Shown: positions 1-8,670, counted from the stretch's first letter. The stretch is DNA of 64,000 nt from DAOUVR01 sp034430535 (GCA_964443325.1 CAYUCL010000002.1:62001-126000); one strand, 5' to 3'. Numbers and translations: made by a program. Notes: generated by a model not told the origin, from the sequence alone.

Positions 1-627
1 AAGATAGACCTGGGTGCCCAAGAGGTCGAGAGATGTCTCGAGGAGGTAGGCATTGGCTTCATGTTTGCCCCCGTCTTTCATCCCGCGATGAAGTACGCAT
101 CACCCCACAGGCGCGAGATCGGCATCCGCACCGTCTTCAACATCCTTGGCCCCCTGACCAATCCCGCTGGCGCTGAGGCCCAGTTGCTGGGGGTAGCAGA
201 CGGAGCGCTGACTATGCAAATGGCTGAGGTGCTCAGCCTCCTCGGTTGCCATCACGCCCTGGTGGTTCATGGCGAGGATGGCCTGGACGAGATTACACTG
301 GGAGCGCAAACCACGGTCTGCGAGCTAAAAGAAGATGAGATTACAAGGTATCTTATAGACCCGGAGGAGTTTGGCTTCCGCAGGGTAAGTATGGCAAGTC
401 TCAGAGGCGGGCCGCCTCAGGAGAGCGCCGCGATAATACGCCGCGTGCTTTCAGGCGAAACCGGGCCTCATCGCGACATCGTGCTGCTAAATGCCGCAGC
501 CGCGCTGGTAGCTGGCGGTAAAGCGGAAAACCTTGAGCAAGGTATCCAAATCGCCGCACAGGCGATAGACAGCGGTAAAGCGTCGGAGAAGCTTGAGAAG
601 CTTATTGCGCTCAGCCAACGCCTCTAG
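1..627 (+). CDS. trpD: Anthranilate phosphoribosyltransferase, C-terminal part (gene runs off the left edge)
   Basis: This enzyme joins anthranilate to phosphoribosyl pyrophosphate, the second step of tryptophan synthesis from chorismate. The open frame begins at base 1 with no start codon, so 208 codons of a protein that is normally about 340 residues are visible. The N-terminal part with the glycine-rich PRPP loop lies outside the window. The visible part carries the family signatures HPAMKYA (about residues 28-34) and NILGPLTNPAGAEAQ (about 50-64), and ends in TAG. trpC starts 24 bases downstream on the same strand, so this is the upstream remnant of a trp operon in the order D-C-F-B-A. 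trpE and trpG are presumably to the left. Identification is secure. Confidence 0.97.
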   Translation, partial: KIDLGAQEVERCLEEVGIGFMFAPVFHPAMKYASPHRREIGIRTVFNILGPLTNPAGAEAQLLGVADGALTMQMAEVLSLLGCHHALVVHGEDGLDEITLGAQTTVCELKEDEITRYLIDPEEFGFRRVSMASLRGGPPQESAAIIRRVLSGETGPHRDIVLLNAAAALVAGGKAENLEQGIQIAAQAIDSGKASEKLEKLIALSQRL

Positions 628-651
628 GCGCCTTTCGCAAGGGCCAGAAAA

Positions 652-1428
652 ATGATACTGGATGAGATCGTTAAATTAAAAAAGGAGGCACTGGCAAGAA
701 GCAAGCTGAGCGTGCCTGTATCTGAATTAGAGGCGCTCAGCTCAAAAAAGCCGCCGCCCCGGGATTTCGCCTCAGCACTCCAGGGGGATAGCGTCAAGCT
801 CATCGCCGAAATTAAAAGAGCATCACCATCAAAGGGATCAATTCGCCCTGACCTCGATGCGATGCAATTGGCCCAGACCTATGCCCAAAATGGCGCTGCT
901 GCTATATCTGTTTTAACCGAGGAAAGATACTTCCACGGCAATCTAGAGGAGCTTTCTACCATTAGCGAGGAACTGCAAGGGGGGAAGATCCCTTTGCTCA
1001 GAAAGGATTTCATCTTCGACCCATACCAGATCCACGAATCTCGCGCTTCTGGCGCTGATGCCCTGCTTCTCATCGTCGCCATTCTGAGCAGCGAGCAGTT
1101 AACAGAACTGCTTTCGCTAAGCCATAACCTCGGCATGCAATGCCTGGTGGAGGTTCATAATGAGGCCGAAGTAGAGAGTGCCCTTCTAAGCGGAGCACGC
1201 ATTATCGGCATCAATAATCGCGACCTGAAAACCTTGACCATCGATCTTGCTACTACAAAGCGGCTTTGCCCCCTGGTGCCATCAGACCGTATAGTGGTCA
1301 GTGAAAGTGGAATCGAGAAGCGAGGCGATGTCCAGATGCTCAGGGAATGGGGAGTTGATGCCATTCTTGTCGGTGAGGCTCTGGTTGCTGCTGGCGATAC
1401 AGCAAGAAAAATGAGGGAACTTCTATGA
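652..1428 (+). CDS. trpC: Indole-3-glycerol-phosphate synthase
   Basis: Converts carboxyphenylamino-deoxyribulose 5-phosphate to indole-3-glycerol phosphate, the ring-closing step of tryptophan synthesis. The 258-residue length is normal for a stand-alone TrpC. Catalytic segments are all present in order: IAEIKRASPSKG at 51-62, LLRKDFIFD near 120, VEVHNEAE near 165, GINNRDL near 188 and VSESGIEKRG near 215. The ATG at 652 sits 24 bases after trpD. The gene ends in an ATGA overlap with trpF, so the two are translationally coupled. It is not fused to trpF as in enterobacteria. Identification is secure. Confidence 0.98.
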   Translation: MILDEIVKLKKEALARSKLSVPVSELEALSSKKPPPRDFASALQGDSVKLIAEIKRASPSKGSIRPDLDAMQLAQTYAQNGAAAISVLTEERYFHGNLEELSTISEELQGGKIPLLRKDFIFDPYQIHESRASGADALLLIVAILSSEQLTELLSLSHNLGMQCLVEVHNEAEVESALLSGARIIGINNRDLKTLTIDLATTKRLCPLVPSDRIVVSESGIEKRGDVQMLREWGVDAILVGEALVAAGDTARKMRELL

Positions 1429-2072
1429 CCAAGGTAAAGATATGTGGCATTACTGAGGCTCCCCATGCCCTGGCGGCAGCGCAAGCAGGAGCGGACTTCA
1501 TAGGAATGGTCTTCGCCCCATCGAAACGCCGAGTGAGCATCGAGAAGGCACGTGAGATCGCTCTGGCAGTTAAGGGAGTAAAAGCCCGCCCTCAAATTGT
1601 AGGTGTTTTCGTCAACATGCCCCCTTCTGAGGTGAACCATATCGCAGAATACTGCAGGCTCGATTGGGTACAGCTAAGCGGCGATGAGCCCTGGGAGTAC
1701 TTGACGGACATCGAGAAGCAGGTTATTAAAGCTATAAGGGTGCGAAGCCAGCAAAACAGCGATGATATAATCGCTGAAATAAGTGGTGGCCGACAATCGC
1801 TGGGGGAAAGTTTTATTTGCCTGTTGGATTGTCATGTTGAAGGGAGCTATGGTGGCACCGGGCAGACCTTCGACTGGCAGATGGCAAGGCAGGTTTCCCA
1901 GAGGTTCCCCGTGATTATCGCTGGCGGCCTCTCTCCACAAAATGTTGGAGAGGCAATTCAGATAGCAAAGCCCTGGGGAGTTGATGTATCCAGCGGCGTG
2001 GAAACCAAGGGGATAAAAGACGCCTCCAAGATAGAGAGGTTTATCCAAACAGTGAGGGAGGAAGATGGCTGA
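1425..2072 (+). CDS. trpF: Phosphoribosylanthranilate isomerase
   Basis: Amadori isomerase that turns N-(5-phosphoribosyl)anthranilate into the open-chain substrate of TrpC. It is a 215-residue TIM barrel of typical length. The N-terminal KICGIT motif (residues 4-9) carries the catalytic cysteine, LLDCHVEGSYGGTGQTFDW near 125-143 carries the catalytic aspartate and phosphate loop, and IIAGGLSPQNV near 165 is the second phosphate-binding loop. It overlaps trpC by four bases and trpB by eight, consistent with one tightly coupled mRNA. Although trpF comes after trpC in the operon, its reaction precedes that of TrpC in the pathway. Confidence 0.97.
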   Translation: MTKVKICGITEAPHALAAAQAGADFIGMVFAPSKRRVSIEKAREIALAVKGVKARPQIVGVFVNMPPSEVNHIAEYCRLDWVQLSGDEPWEYLTDIEKQVIKAIRVRSQQNSDDIIAEISGGRQSLGESFICLLDCHVEGSYGGTGQTFDWQMARQVSQRFPVIIAGGLSPQNVGEAIQIAKPWGVDVSSGVETKGIKDASKIERFIQTVREEDG

Positions 2073-3273
2073 TAAGATATTAGCCCAGTTACCGGATGGC
2101 TTCGGTCACTTCGGACAATTCGGAGGCCGCTTTGCTCCAGAAACCCTGATGTCCGCCCTGGAAGACCTGGAGAAGTCCTACCGGGAAGCGCAGCGGGATG
2201 CAGGATTTCAACAGCACCTGGCTGAACTGCTCCGAGACTATGTCGGCAGACCCACGCCCCTTTACTTCGCAGCAAAGCTGACCGATTATTGTGATGGTGC
2301 CAGAATCTACCTAAAAAGGGAGGACCTGGCCCATACTGGCGCTCATAAGATTAACAACACTGTAGGGCAAGGACTGCTGGCTGAGCGCATGGGAAAGAAA
2401 CGAGTCGTCGCTGAAACGGGGGCAGGACAGCATGGCGTAGCTACCGCCACCGTTTGCGCTATGCTCAAGCTGCAGTGCGTCGTGTATATGGGAGAGGAGG
2501 ACATTCGCCGCCAGTCGCTAAATGTCTTCCGCATGAGGCTGCTTGGCGCCGAGGTGCGGCCAGTCTCCAGCGGCAGCCGAACCCTGAAAGACGCCATCAA
2601 CGAGGCAATCCGAGACTGGGTGACCAACGTAGATTCCACGCACTACCTCCTGGGCAGCGTCGTTGGACCCCACCCTTATCCCATGATGGTGCGCAATTTT
2701 CAGTCGGTTATCGGAAATGAGGCGCGTCAGCAGACCATCGAAGCTACCGGCCGTCTGCCTGACTACGCCATCGCCTGTGTCGGCGGCGGCAGCAATGCCA
2801 TGGGGCTTTTTCATCCCATGGTCAACGACCATGAGGTTAAGTTCATCGGGGTTGAGGCCGCTGGGCTGGGCCTTGATACGGGGAAACACGGTGCCAGCCT
2901 GGCTGCAGGAAGCATCGGGGTTCTTCATGGCACAAAATCTTACATCCTCCAGGATGAGGCGGGGCAGATTCGCCAGACCCATAGCATCTCGGCAGGGCTT
3001 GATTACCCTGGCGTCGGCCCCGAGCATAGCTACTACAAGGAGAGTGGACGAGCAAGCTATGTTGCCGTAACCGATGACGAAGCCCTTGAAGGGTTCCAAT
3101 TGCTAAGCCAACAAGAAGGTATCATACCCGCTCTGGAGCCTGCTCATGCCATCCACTATGCCACCACACTCGCACGCCAGCTATCGAAAGACCACACCAT
3201 CCTGGTGAACCTTAGCGGGCGCGGCGATAAGGATATGAATATTGTAGCTGAGGCACTGAAGGTTCAACTATGA
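2065..3273 (+). CDS. trpB: Tryptophan synthase beta chain
   Basis: PLP enzyme that condenses indole with serine to give tryptophan, working as an alpha2-beta2 complex with TrpA. The 402-residue length and sequence fit the main TrpB1 class. The PLP lysine lies in HTGAHKINNTVGQ (K95), and the cofactor phosphate loop is the CVGGGSNAMG segment near residue 237. The N-terminal segment GHFGQFGGRFAPETLM is the canonical TrpB1 start, supporting the ATG at 2065, which follows a GAGGAAG ribosome binding site inside the end of trpF. The stop codon overlaps the trpA start (ATGA). No oddities are visible. Confidence 0.98.
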   Translation: MADKILAQLPDGFGHFGQFGGRFAPETLMSALEDLEKSYREAQRDAGFQQHLAELLRDYVGRPTPLYFAAKLTDYCDGARIYLKREDLAHTGAHKINNTVGQGLLAERMGKKRVVAETGAGQHGVATATVCAMLKLQCVVYMGEEDIRRQSLNVFRMRLLGAEVRPVSSGSRTLKDAINEAIRDWVTNVDSTHYLLGSVVGPHPYPMMVRNFQSVIGNEARQQTIEATGRLPDYAIACVGGGSNAMGLFHPMVNDHEVKFIGVEAAGLGLDTGKHGASLAAGSIGVLHGTKSYILQDEAGQIRQTHSISAGLDYPGVGPEHSYYKESGRASYVAVTDDEALEGFQLLSQQEGIIPALEPAHAIHYATTLARQLSKDHTILVNLSGRGDKDMNIVAEALKVQL

Positions 3274-4052
3274 GCCGCATTGGCGCTGTTTTTGCCACGC
3301 CGCAGCATAAGGCTCTCATTGCCTATGTAACCGTGGGCTATCCCAGCATTGAGGCTACGTTTCAGGTGGTGCCTGCCCTGGTAGAAGGTGGGTGTGATAT
3401 AATCGAGTTGGGTATTCCCTTCTCCGACCCCCTATCCGATGGCACCACTATTCAAAGAGCTAGCCACGGAGCACTTCAGCAAGGAGTCACACCTAAGCTA
3501 TGCATCGAGGTTGCCAGCAGGCTGCACCAAATGGTCGATGTACCACTTATATTCATGAGCTACTTCAACCCTCTACTTCACTACGGATTGGACGCTTTCT
3601 GTGATGCATCTTCAGAGGTGGGCATCGATGGGTTGATTATTCCTGACCTGCCACCCGAAGAAGGAATGGAACTTGAAAGGTTAACCGAAAGATATCAACT
3701 GGACCTCATCTACCTGATCACCCCCACCAGCACTGAGGAGCGTCTCCGTCTGGTCGCTGCTAGCTCGCGCGGTTTCATCTATGCAGTATCGCTCAGAGGG
3801 ATTACTGGAGCCAGAGAGACCCTGCCTGCCGACCTGGAGAGCTTCTTAGCCAGGGTGAGGGATATTACCTCTCAATCACTTTGTGTCGGCTTCGGCATCG
3901 CCACCCCAGAGCAGGCTCGCCGAGTAGTCAGCATGGCCGATGGGGTGATTATAGGCAGTCGGATTATTGAGATTGTTGAGACCAGCCAGCAGCCTGCCTC
4001 GGCAGCACAAGCATTCATAGAGCAAATAAGGAATGCTATGTCCCCTGATTGA
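3270..4052 (+). CDS. trpA: Tryptophan synthase alpha chain
   Basis: Cleaves indole-3-glycerol phosphate to indole, which is channelled to TrpB. It is a 260-residue TIM barrel. The catalytic glutamate is in IIELGIPFSDPLSDG (about residues 46-60), the catalytic aspartate in DGLIIPDLPPEE (about 124-135), and the phosphate loops are in AVSLRGITGAR (about 174-184) and VGFGIATPEQ (about 210-219). It overlaps trpB by four bases and is the last gene of the trp operon: a promoter-like sequence for the next gene overlaps its stop codon. Confidence 0.98.
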   Translation: MSRIGAVFATPQHKALIAYVTVGYPSIEATFQVVPALVEGGCDIIELGIPFSDPLSDGTTIQRASHGALQQGVTPKLCIEVASRLHQMVDVPLIFMSYFNPLLHYGLDAFCDASSEVGIDGLIIPDLPPEEGMELERLTERYQLDLIYLITPTSTEERLRLVAASSRGFIYAVSLRGITGARETLPADLESFLARVRDITSQSLCVGFGIATPEQARRVVSMADGVIIGSRIIEIVETSQQPASAAQAFIEQIRNAMSPD

Positions 4053-4078
4053 CCTTTAGATGTCCTCCTTGTTATACT
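4049..4078 (+). promoter_or_regulatory. Probable sigma-70 promoter for the DUF1015 gene
   Basis: TTGACC (4049-4054) and TATACT (4073-4078) are separated by 18 bases. The -35 element overlaps the trpA stop codon. This suggests that the DUF1015 gene has its own promoter in addition to any read-through from trp. Confidence 0.5.
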
Positions 4079-4100
4079 CAATTAGTAAAGGAGCGACAGC

Positions 4101-5414
4101 TTGGCCGATGTGCAACCATTCCAGGGCATTCGCTACAATCTCGAACAGCTTGGTGACCTCTCCGCTCTGATTTGCCCTCCTTATGATGTGATCTCCCCTG
4201 AGGAACAGCTTTCTTATCATCACAAGAGCCCATACAATGTGGTCAGACTTGAGTTCGGAGAGGAACACCCCAAGGATTCCCCTCAAGATAACAGATACAC
4301 CAGGGCTGCCCTCACTATGAAAAGCTGGCTGAGTGACAACATTATAGTTAGAGAGGAGAGTCCTGCTTTCTACCTTGTAGAGCACCGCTTTCCCTATCAA
4401 GATACCGAAAAGAGTCGTTTTAGCCTCATCGCCCGGGTAAGGCTGGAGGACTTCAGCAGTGGGCAGATTCGCCCCCACGAAGTGACCATAGGAGGGGCCA
4501 GTGCGGACCGTCTCCGCCTTCTCAAGTCCTGCCACGCTAACTTCAGCCCCATAATGGGATTGTTTCGCCACCACGGAGCGGGAATCCTCTCGTTACTTAC
4601 CAATACCATTGACCGGCCCATTTTAAGTGCAGTGGATCACTATGGTGTAGGCTACGCAATGTGGTTAGTGACTGAAAAAGAGGCTATCGCCAGAATATCC
4701 GATTTCTTCGCCGATAAGACACTCTACATTGCCGACGGTCATCATCGCTACGAGACAGCGCTTGCGCACCAACAGGAGCAGCGCTCCAAGCATTCTTTCT
4801 ATACAGGAACAGAAGCCTTCAATTTCGTAATGATGACTCTAACCGATGCTGAGGATCCAAACCTCATCATGGAACCCACCCACCGCTTGGTACGGGGGCT
4901 CAACAAAAGGATCTTTCCCGAACTTAGTGAGCAACTGGCAGCAAGCTGCGATCAGGATTTGCTCTCTCCTTTACCAGATGCTGCCGAAACTTTGAAAAAC
5001 TGGCTCAATACGCTGCAAGAATGGGGGCATCGAGGGACAACGTTTGGCCTCTATGGCCTTGATGGGGCGTGTCTCCGCTTGCTGACACTCAAACAGAAAC
5101 TGATGTTCACCGATCAGCTAAGCGCTCTAATTGATTTAGATGTTTACATTCTTCACCGCTCGATTCTGGACCGCATGTTAGGGATAAGTAGTCGAGAAAT
5201 GGCGGAGGATTGCTTGGGATATACTCGCGACGGATTAGAGGCCACGTCTCGGGTGGATTCTGCTGAGTATCAACTAGCCTTCTTACTCAATCCCACCCCC
5301 GTCTCCAACGTCCTGACCATCGCTGATGAGGGCGCTAGGATGCCCCAAAAATCCACCTATTTCTATCCCAAGACGCCCGCTGGTCTGGTGATCAACCCCC
5401 TCTGGGATGATTAG
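4101..5414 (+). CDS. DUF1015 family protein (uncharacterised)
   Basis: A 437-residue protein of the DUF1015 family (recalled as Pfam PF06245), for which I know no firmly established activity. The family hallmarks are visible: the N-terminal PPYDVISPEE near residue 26, NVVRLEFGEE near 46, a conserved IADGHHRYETA segment near 210, and the final segment TYFYPKTPAGLVI. The DGHHRYE motif suggests an enzyme active site, but that is inference. The TTG at 4101 is chosen because AAAGGAG lies 8 bases upstream and translation from it gives the usual ADVQPFQGIRYN beginning. It lies 48 bases after trpA and ends 3 bases before the convergent galT-like gene. Confidence 0.9.
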   Translation: MADVQPFQGIRYNLEQLGDLSALICPPYDVISPEEQLSYHHKSPYNVVRLEFGEEHPKDSPQDNRYTRAALTMKSWLSDNIIVREESPAFYLVEHRFPYQDTEKSRFSLIARVRLEDFSSGQIRPHEVTIGGASADRLRLLKSCHANFSPIMGLFRHHGAGILSLLTNTIDRPILSAVDHYGVGYAMWLVTEKEAIARISDFFADKTLYIADGHHRYETALAHQQEQRSKHSFYTGTEAFNFVMMTLTDAEDPNLIMEPTHRLVRGLNKRIFPELSEQLAASCDQDLLSPLPDAAETLKNWLNTLQEWGHRGTTFGLYGLDGACLRLLTLKQKLMFTDQLSALIDLDVYILHRSILDRMLGISSREMAEDCLGYTRDGLEATSRVDSAEYQLAFLLNPTPVSNVLTIADEGARMPQKSTYFYPKTPAGLVINPLWDD

Positions 5415-5417
5415 CTT

Positions 5418-6455
5418 TCAAAACAACTCTCTCATTGCCAGTGCGACTTCCTCGGGCATGCTCTCAATAACCCAAATATCGAAGAATCGCTCCATAAAAC
5501 CGCTATCGCTGGTATATAATGGCTGGAAAATCGGCCTTGAGATGATCCGAGCATTGAGACGGTAGTAATCAGGGTTCTCCCCAACTGGTGCTGAATAGGT
5601 AATCAAGTTGAACGAATTTACCCCCATTCCTTTGTAGCAATACAATACTTTTACAATAGCAGTGGCAAAATCTGTTATTTGCTTTTCATCCAGATCCGCC
5701 AGATTACCTACTTCTTTGAATATCAATTGGACCTCTCTGTTTCCCCGTGGCGCATAGCTTGCGGCGACCGCCAAGGAATCGTTCTCGCCGATATACCGCT
5801 CGCCTATCTCCCTCTCCTCCTTGACCAAGTCCTGCCAATAATTTCTGCCATACCTTCTGAAATATTGCTCGCTTCTTTCCAAAAGCTTCCCGACCTCCGG
5901 AGCCGGGCTTCGGTCCAATATTATTTGAACATGAGGATGGATTATGCTGGCACCACTGGGCGGCAGATGATTCCAAATCCACATCGGATATTTTGCCTCT
6001 TCATCTTTTTGATTCACCAAAGCGATATATTGTTTGGAGGCAATCAAATTATCCATAAGCATCTCAGGAGTGAATTCATTGAGTTCTAAGAAATGCTTAC
6101 TCGTCAGTGTACCGACCGCATGGTATTCAGCAAAAGGGAACAGATTAGGGAAGATCACACATTCACCCTTCCTGATTCTGCCACCCGGCCAGAGCTTGGG
6201 GGAAAATGTTGGCGTTTCCCTTTCCATATTCTGTGGACAGAAAAAACACCCAGCCCTGGTATCCTCTATCGTGCGGCCCAAATCCAGATCCTCTCGCTGC
6301 GCTTGCCTCACTCTTCCTGCCCTCCCCAAATTCAGCCTGCTCTGGGAACCCGTCAAGGGGTCTTCCCGATACTCTATCCGCTGAATCTCACTTTCAAATT
6401 GAAGCGAAGGGCTCACGATTTCAACAGTCTTAACCTCTTTCCGAAATTCCATCAT
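5418..6455 (-). CDS. Galactose-1-phosphate uridylyltransferase-like nucleotidyltransferase (HIT superfamily)
   Basis: A 345-residue member of the GalT branch of the HIT superfamily, which transfers nucleotidyl groups through a histidine intermediate. A CFFC pair near residue 70 matches the first zinc site of GalT, and SGASIIHPHVQII near 168-180 holds the HxHxQ active-site motif. LFPFAEYHAV near 106 is also typical. Real GalT proteins usually have a more conserved C-terminal half, and there is no galK or galE nearby. It may therefore be a UDP-glucose-hexose-1-phosphate uridylyltransferase or a relative using another nucleotide. It is divergent from the tRNA-tuf operon and has a good promoter upstream. 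Confidence 0.82.
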   Translation of the reverse strand: MMEFRKEVKTVEIVSPSLQFESEIQRIEYREDPLTGSQSRLNLGRAGRVRQAQREDLDLGRTIEDTRAGCFFCPQNMERETPTFSPKLWPGGRIRKGECVIFPNLFPFAEYHAVGTLTSKHFLELNEFTPEMLMDNLIASKQYIALVNQKDEEAKYPMWIWNHLPPSGASIIHPHVQIILDRSPAPEVGKLLERSEQYFRRYGRNYWQDLVKEEREIGERYIGENDSLAVAASYAPRGNREVQLIFKEVGNLADLDEKQITDFATAIVKVLYCYKGMGVNSFNLITYSAPVGENPDYYRLNARIISRPIFQPLYTSDSGFMERFFDIWVIESMPEEVALAMRELF

Positions 6456-6483
6456 TATCCCCCATTATATGAGATGGCTAGTT

Positions 6484-6511
6484 ATTATAGCATAGAGGGT
6501 GTTGTCCACAA
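6484..6511 (-). promoter_or_regulatory. Probable promoter for the galT-like gene
   Basis: On the minus strand TTGTGG (6506-6511) and TATAAT (6484-6489) are spaced by 16 bases, 29 bases before the start codon of the galT-like gene. The -10 is a perfect consensus match; the -35 is weaker. Confidence 0.5.
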
Positions 6512-6649
6512 CCCATCATTCTACCTAGTGGGAGTCCCAAAAGGGCCTCCTCCTGACAGGAACCCGATGTTGTCCCCAAGCTGCCAAGCAGGATCTCATT
6601 GCAGGGGGTAAGTGACGAAAAATTAATGTATTATACAGCCTAAAATAAG

Positions 6650-6676
6650 TTGACAACGTTCCTAAAAGATGATAAT
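6650..6676 (+). promoter_or_regulatory. Probable promoter of the tRNA-tuf operon
   Basis: A perfect TTGACA (6650-6655) is followed by GATAAT (6671-6676) at a spacing of 15, or alternatively TAATCT (6673-6678) at 17. It lies 35 bases before the first tRNA. A strong promoter is expected in front of stable RNA and EF-Tu genes. Confidence 0.55.
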
Positions 6677-6710
6677 CTTAGCTAGAAAAGTGCGGCTGAT
6701 GGGTAAAAGT

Positions 6711-6782
6711 GCCCGAGTGGCGCAATGGTAGCGCAACCGATTTGTAATCGGTAGGGTAGCGGTTCGAATCCGCTCTCGGGCT
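6711..6782 (+). tRNA. tRNA-Thr (anticodon TGT)
   Basis: A complete cloverleaf can be drawn. The acceptor arm GCCCGAG pairs with CTCGGGC, the D-arm is GCGCAATGGTAGCGC, and the anticodon stem ACCGA/TCGGT encloses the loop TTTGTAA with TGT at 6743-6745. The T-arm is AGCGG/CCGCT with TTCGAAT. The discriminator base is T. No CCA is encoded. It is the first of three tRNAs that precede tuf. Confidence 0.97.
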
Positions 6783-6811
6783 GGGGGCCGTGTGGCGAGG
6801 GGCCAAGAATG

Positions 6812-6894
6812 GGCGGGGTGGGTGAGTGGCTAATACCAGCAGACTGTAAATCTGCCGCCGAGAGGCTTCGTAGGTTCGAATCCTACCCCCGCCA
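6812..6894 (+). tRNA. tRNA-Tyr (anticodon GTA)
   Basis: A class II tRNA with a long variable arm. The acceptor GGCGGGG pairs with CCCCGCC, the anticodon stem GCAGA/TCTGC encloses CTGTAAA with GTA at 6846-6848, and the T-arm is GTAGG/CCTAC. Discriminator A. No encoded CCA; the CCACA after the acceptor arm is only a partial resemblance. Confidence 0.97.
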
Positions 6895-6961
6895 CAAGGT
6901 AGCCTTGAGGTATATTCCAGCGGTTTAAGCCGAGGTACGGCTTTGTAATCACCGCCCAAAG

Positions 6962-7033
6962 GCCCACATAGCTCAGTGGTAGAGCACGTTCTTGGTAAGA
7001 ACGGGGTCGCCAGTTCAAGTCTGGCTGTGGGCT
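6962..7033 (+). tRNA. tRNA-Thr (anticodon GGT)
   Basis: The acceptor GCCCACA pairs with TGTGGGC, the anticodon stem CGTTC/GAACG encloses TTGGTAA with GGT at 6994-6996, and the T-arm is GCCAG/CTGGC. Discriminator T. It ends 26 bases before the EF-Tu start. The order Thr-Tyr-Thr-tuf resembles the E. coli thrU-tyrU-glyT-thrT-tufB operon without the Gly gene, so co-transcription with tuf is likely. Confidence 0.97.
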
Positions 7034-7059
7034 TAAGTTAACATGATATAGGAGGGAAA

Positions 7060-8266
7060 ATGGCGAAGAAAGTCTATGAGAGAACGAAACCCCATATTAA
7101 TGTGGGAACCATCGGTCACGTGGACCATGGCAAGACCACACTGACCGCAGCGATGACTAAGGTGTTGTCCCAGACGGGGCCCACACAATATCGCGCGTTT
7201 GAGTCCATCGACAATGCCCCCGAAGAGAAGGCTAGAGGGTTGACCATTGCCATCGCTCATATTGAGTATGAGACCGAGAAGCGCCATTATGCTCACGTCG
7301 ATTGCCCTGGCCATGCCGACTATATTAAGAACATGATCACCGGGGCAGCACAGATGGATGGTGCGATATTGGTGATCGCTGCCGACGATGGAGTCATGCC
7401 TCAAACCAGGGAGCACCTCCTACTGGCGAATCAGGTGGAGGTGCCCTCTCTAATTGCTTGTCTGAACAAAATAGACATAGTGGATGATGAAGAGCTACTG
7501 GAGGTGACCGAGCTTGAGTTAAGGGAGGAAGTGTTTCCCAAATACGGCTTTCCTGGCGCGGAGACACCCATAATTAGAGTCAGCGCCCTCAAGGCATTGG
7601 AGTGTGGCTGCGGTAAAAGAGAATGTCAGTGGTGTGGCCCTATATGGCAGCTATTGGATACCATTGATGACTACATTCCTACCCCAGTGCGAGANNNNNN
7701 NNNNCAAGCCATTCCTGATGCCTGTTGAGGATGTTTTTAGCATCAAAGGGCGAGGGACAGTAGCCACTGGCCGCGTCGAGCGGGGCGTGATCAAGCCTGG
7801 GGCTGAAGTGGATGTAGTGGGCCTAAAAGATACCCGTAGCGTAGTGGTGACCAGCCTGGAGATGTTCCACAAAACCCTGCCAGACGCCGAGCCCGGTGAC
7901 GCCGTCGGTTGCTTGCTAAGGGGAGTAGAGAGGGATGAGATACTGCGGGGCATGGTATTAGCCGCCAAGGGAACGGTCAAGCCCCACCTTGAGGCTGAGG
8001 CTCAGGTGTACGTACTTACCAAAGAAGAAGGAGGTCGGCATACCCCATTCTTCAACGGCTATAAGCCTCAGTTCTACATCAGAACCACTGATGTCACTGG
8101 TAGTATCCAGTTGCCTGAAGGGGTGGAAATGGTCATGCCCGGTGATAACATAACGGTGAAGATGAAGCTCATCGAGCCCGTTGCCCTAGAAGAGGGACTC
8201 AGGTTTGCTATTCGTGAGGGTGGAAGGACTGTGGGAGCCGGTGTGATCACCAAAATTATAGATTAG
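7060..8266 (+). CDS. tuf: Elongation factor Tu (reading frame interrupted by an assembly gap)
   Basis: GTPase that delivers aminoacyl-tRNA to the ribosome. GTPase motifs are intact: GHVDHGKT near residue 19, DCPGH near 85, NKID near 140 and SALKAL near 178. Domains 2 and 3 follow, ending in VITKIID. The frame changes from frame 1 (7060-7694) to frame 2 (7705-8266) across ten N at 7695-7704. Family sequences have three residues (commonly E-T-D) between VR and KPFLMP, which needs six unknown bases rather than ten, so the shift is an artefact of fixed gap size. The start ATG follows ATAGGAGGG. A cysteine-rich insert, CGCGKRECQWC, lies just after SALKALE. Confidence 0.95.
7695..7704. other. Assembly gap (10 N) inside tuf
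   Basis: Exactly ten N, the same number as the other gap in the window at 32019-32028, so this is a placeholder of arbitrary size. Breaks in tuf are common because many bacteria carry two near-identical tuf genes, which collapse or break short-read assemblies. A second tuf copy elsewhere in the genome is therefore plausible. Confidence 0.97.
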
Positions 8267-8277
8267 GTAGATATCAA

Positions 8278-8445
8278 TTGGCGAAGAAGGGAAGCGCTAG
8301 GATTATCATTAATCTCGCTTGCACCGAGTGCAGGGAGAGGACATATACGACTTCAAAGAATAAAAGGAATGACCCTGACCGATTGGAGCTCACGAAGTAC
8401 TGCCCTCGCTGTCGCACCCACACGCTCCATCGAGAGGTGAGGTAG
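8278..8445 (+). CDS. rpmG: 50S ribosomal protein L33
   Basis: A 55-residue zinc-ribbon ribosomal protein of the large subunit. Translation from the TTG at 8278 gives MAKKGSARIIINLACTEC, with the CxxC pair at residues 15 and 18 and a second pair, CPRC, at 42-45, so this is the zinc-binding (C+) form. It ends in REVR and TAG. It lies between tuf and secE as in many Gram-positive bacteria and Chloroflexota. The ribosome binding site is weak (AGGTAG). Confidence 0.93.
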   Translation: MAKKGSARIIINLACTECRERTYTTSKNKRNDPDRLELTKYCPRCRTHTLHREVR

Positions 8446-8448
8446 GTT

Positions 8449-8670
8449 ATGAAAAGGGAGGCTGTCACACAAAGGCGTGGCATCCCCAGGCTCAGCAGAA
8501 TTGGTAGCTATTTTCGCGAGGTTATATCTGAGCTAAAGAAGGCGGTCTGGCCTACAAGGGTGGAGACAAGACGACTTACCCTTATGGTGCTCGCTATTTC
8601 CGGTACTGTAGGACTTATTCTTGGTGCCATCGATCTGGGTTTCACGTATCTAGTTAATCTATTTTGGTGA
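8449..8670 (+). CDS. secE: Preprotein translocase subunit SecE
   Basis: Single-membrane-span subunit of the SecYEG protein export channel. The 73-residue protein has the short bacterial form: the amphipathic segment with FREVISELKKAVWPTRVET (residues 23-41, the conserved KKVxWPTxxE signature), followed by one transmembrane helix over about residues 44-70. It starts 3 bases after rpmG and precedes nusG, the universal secE-nusG neighbourhood. Confidence 0.96.
   Translation: MKREAVTQRRGIPRLSRIGSYFREVISELKKAVWPTRVETRRLTLMVLAISGTVGLILGAIDLGFTYLVNLFW

Noticed and set aside
6093..6611. Plus-strand frames opposite the galT-like gene
   Set aside because: Antisense shadows of a well-supported HIT-family gene.
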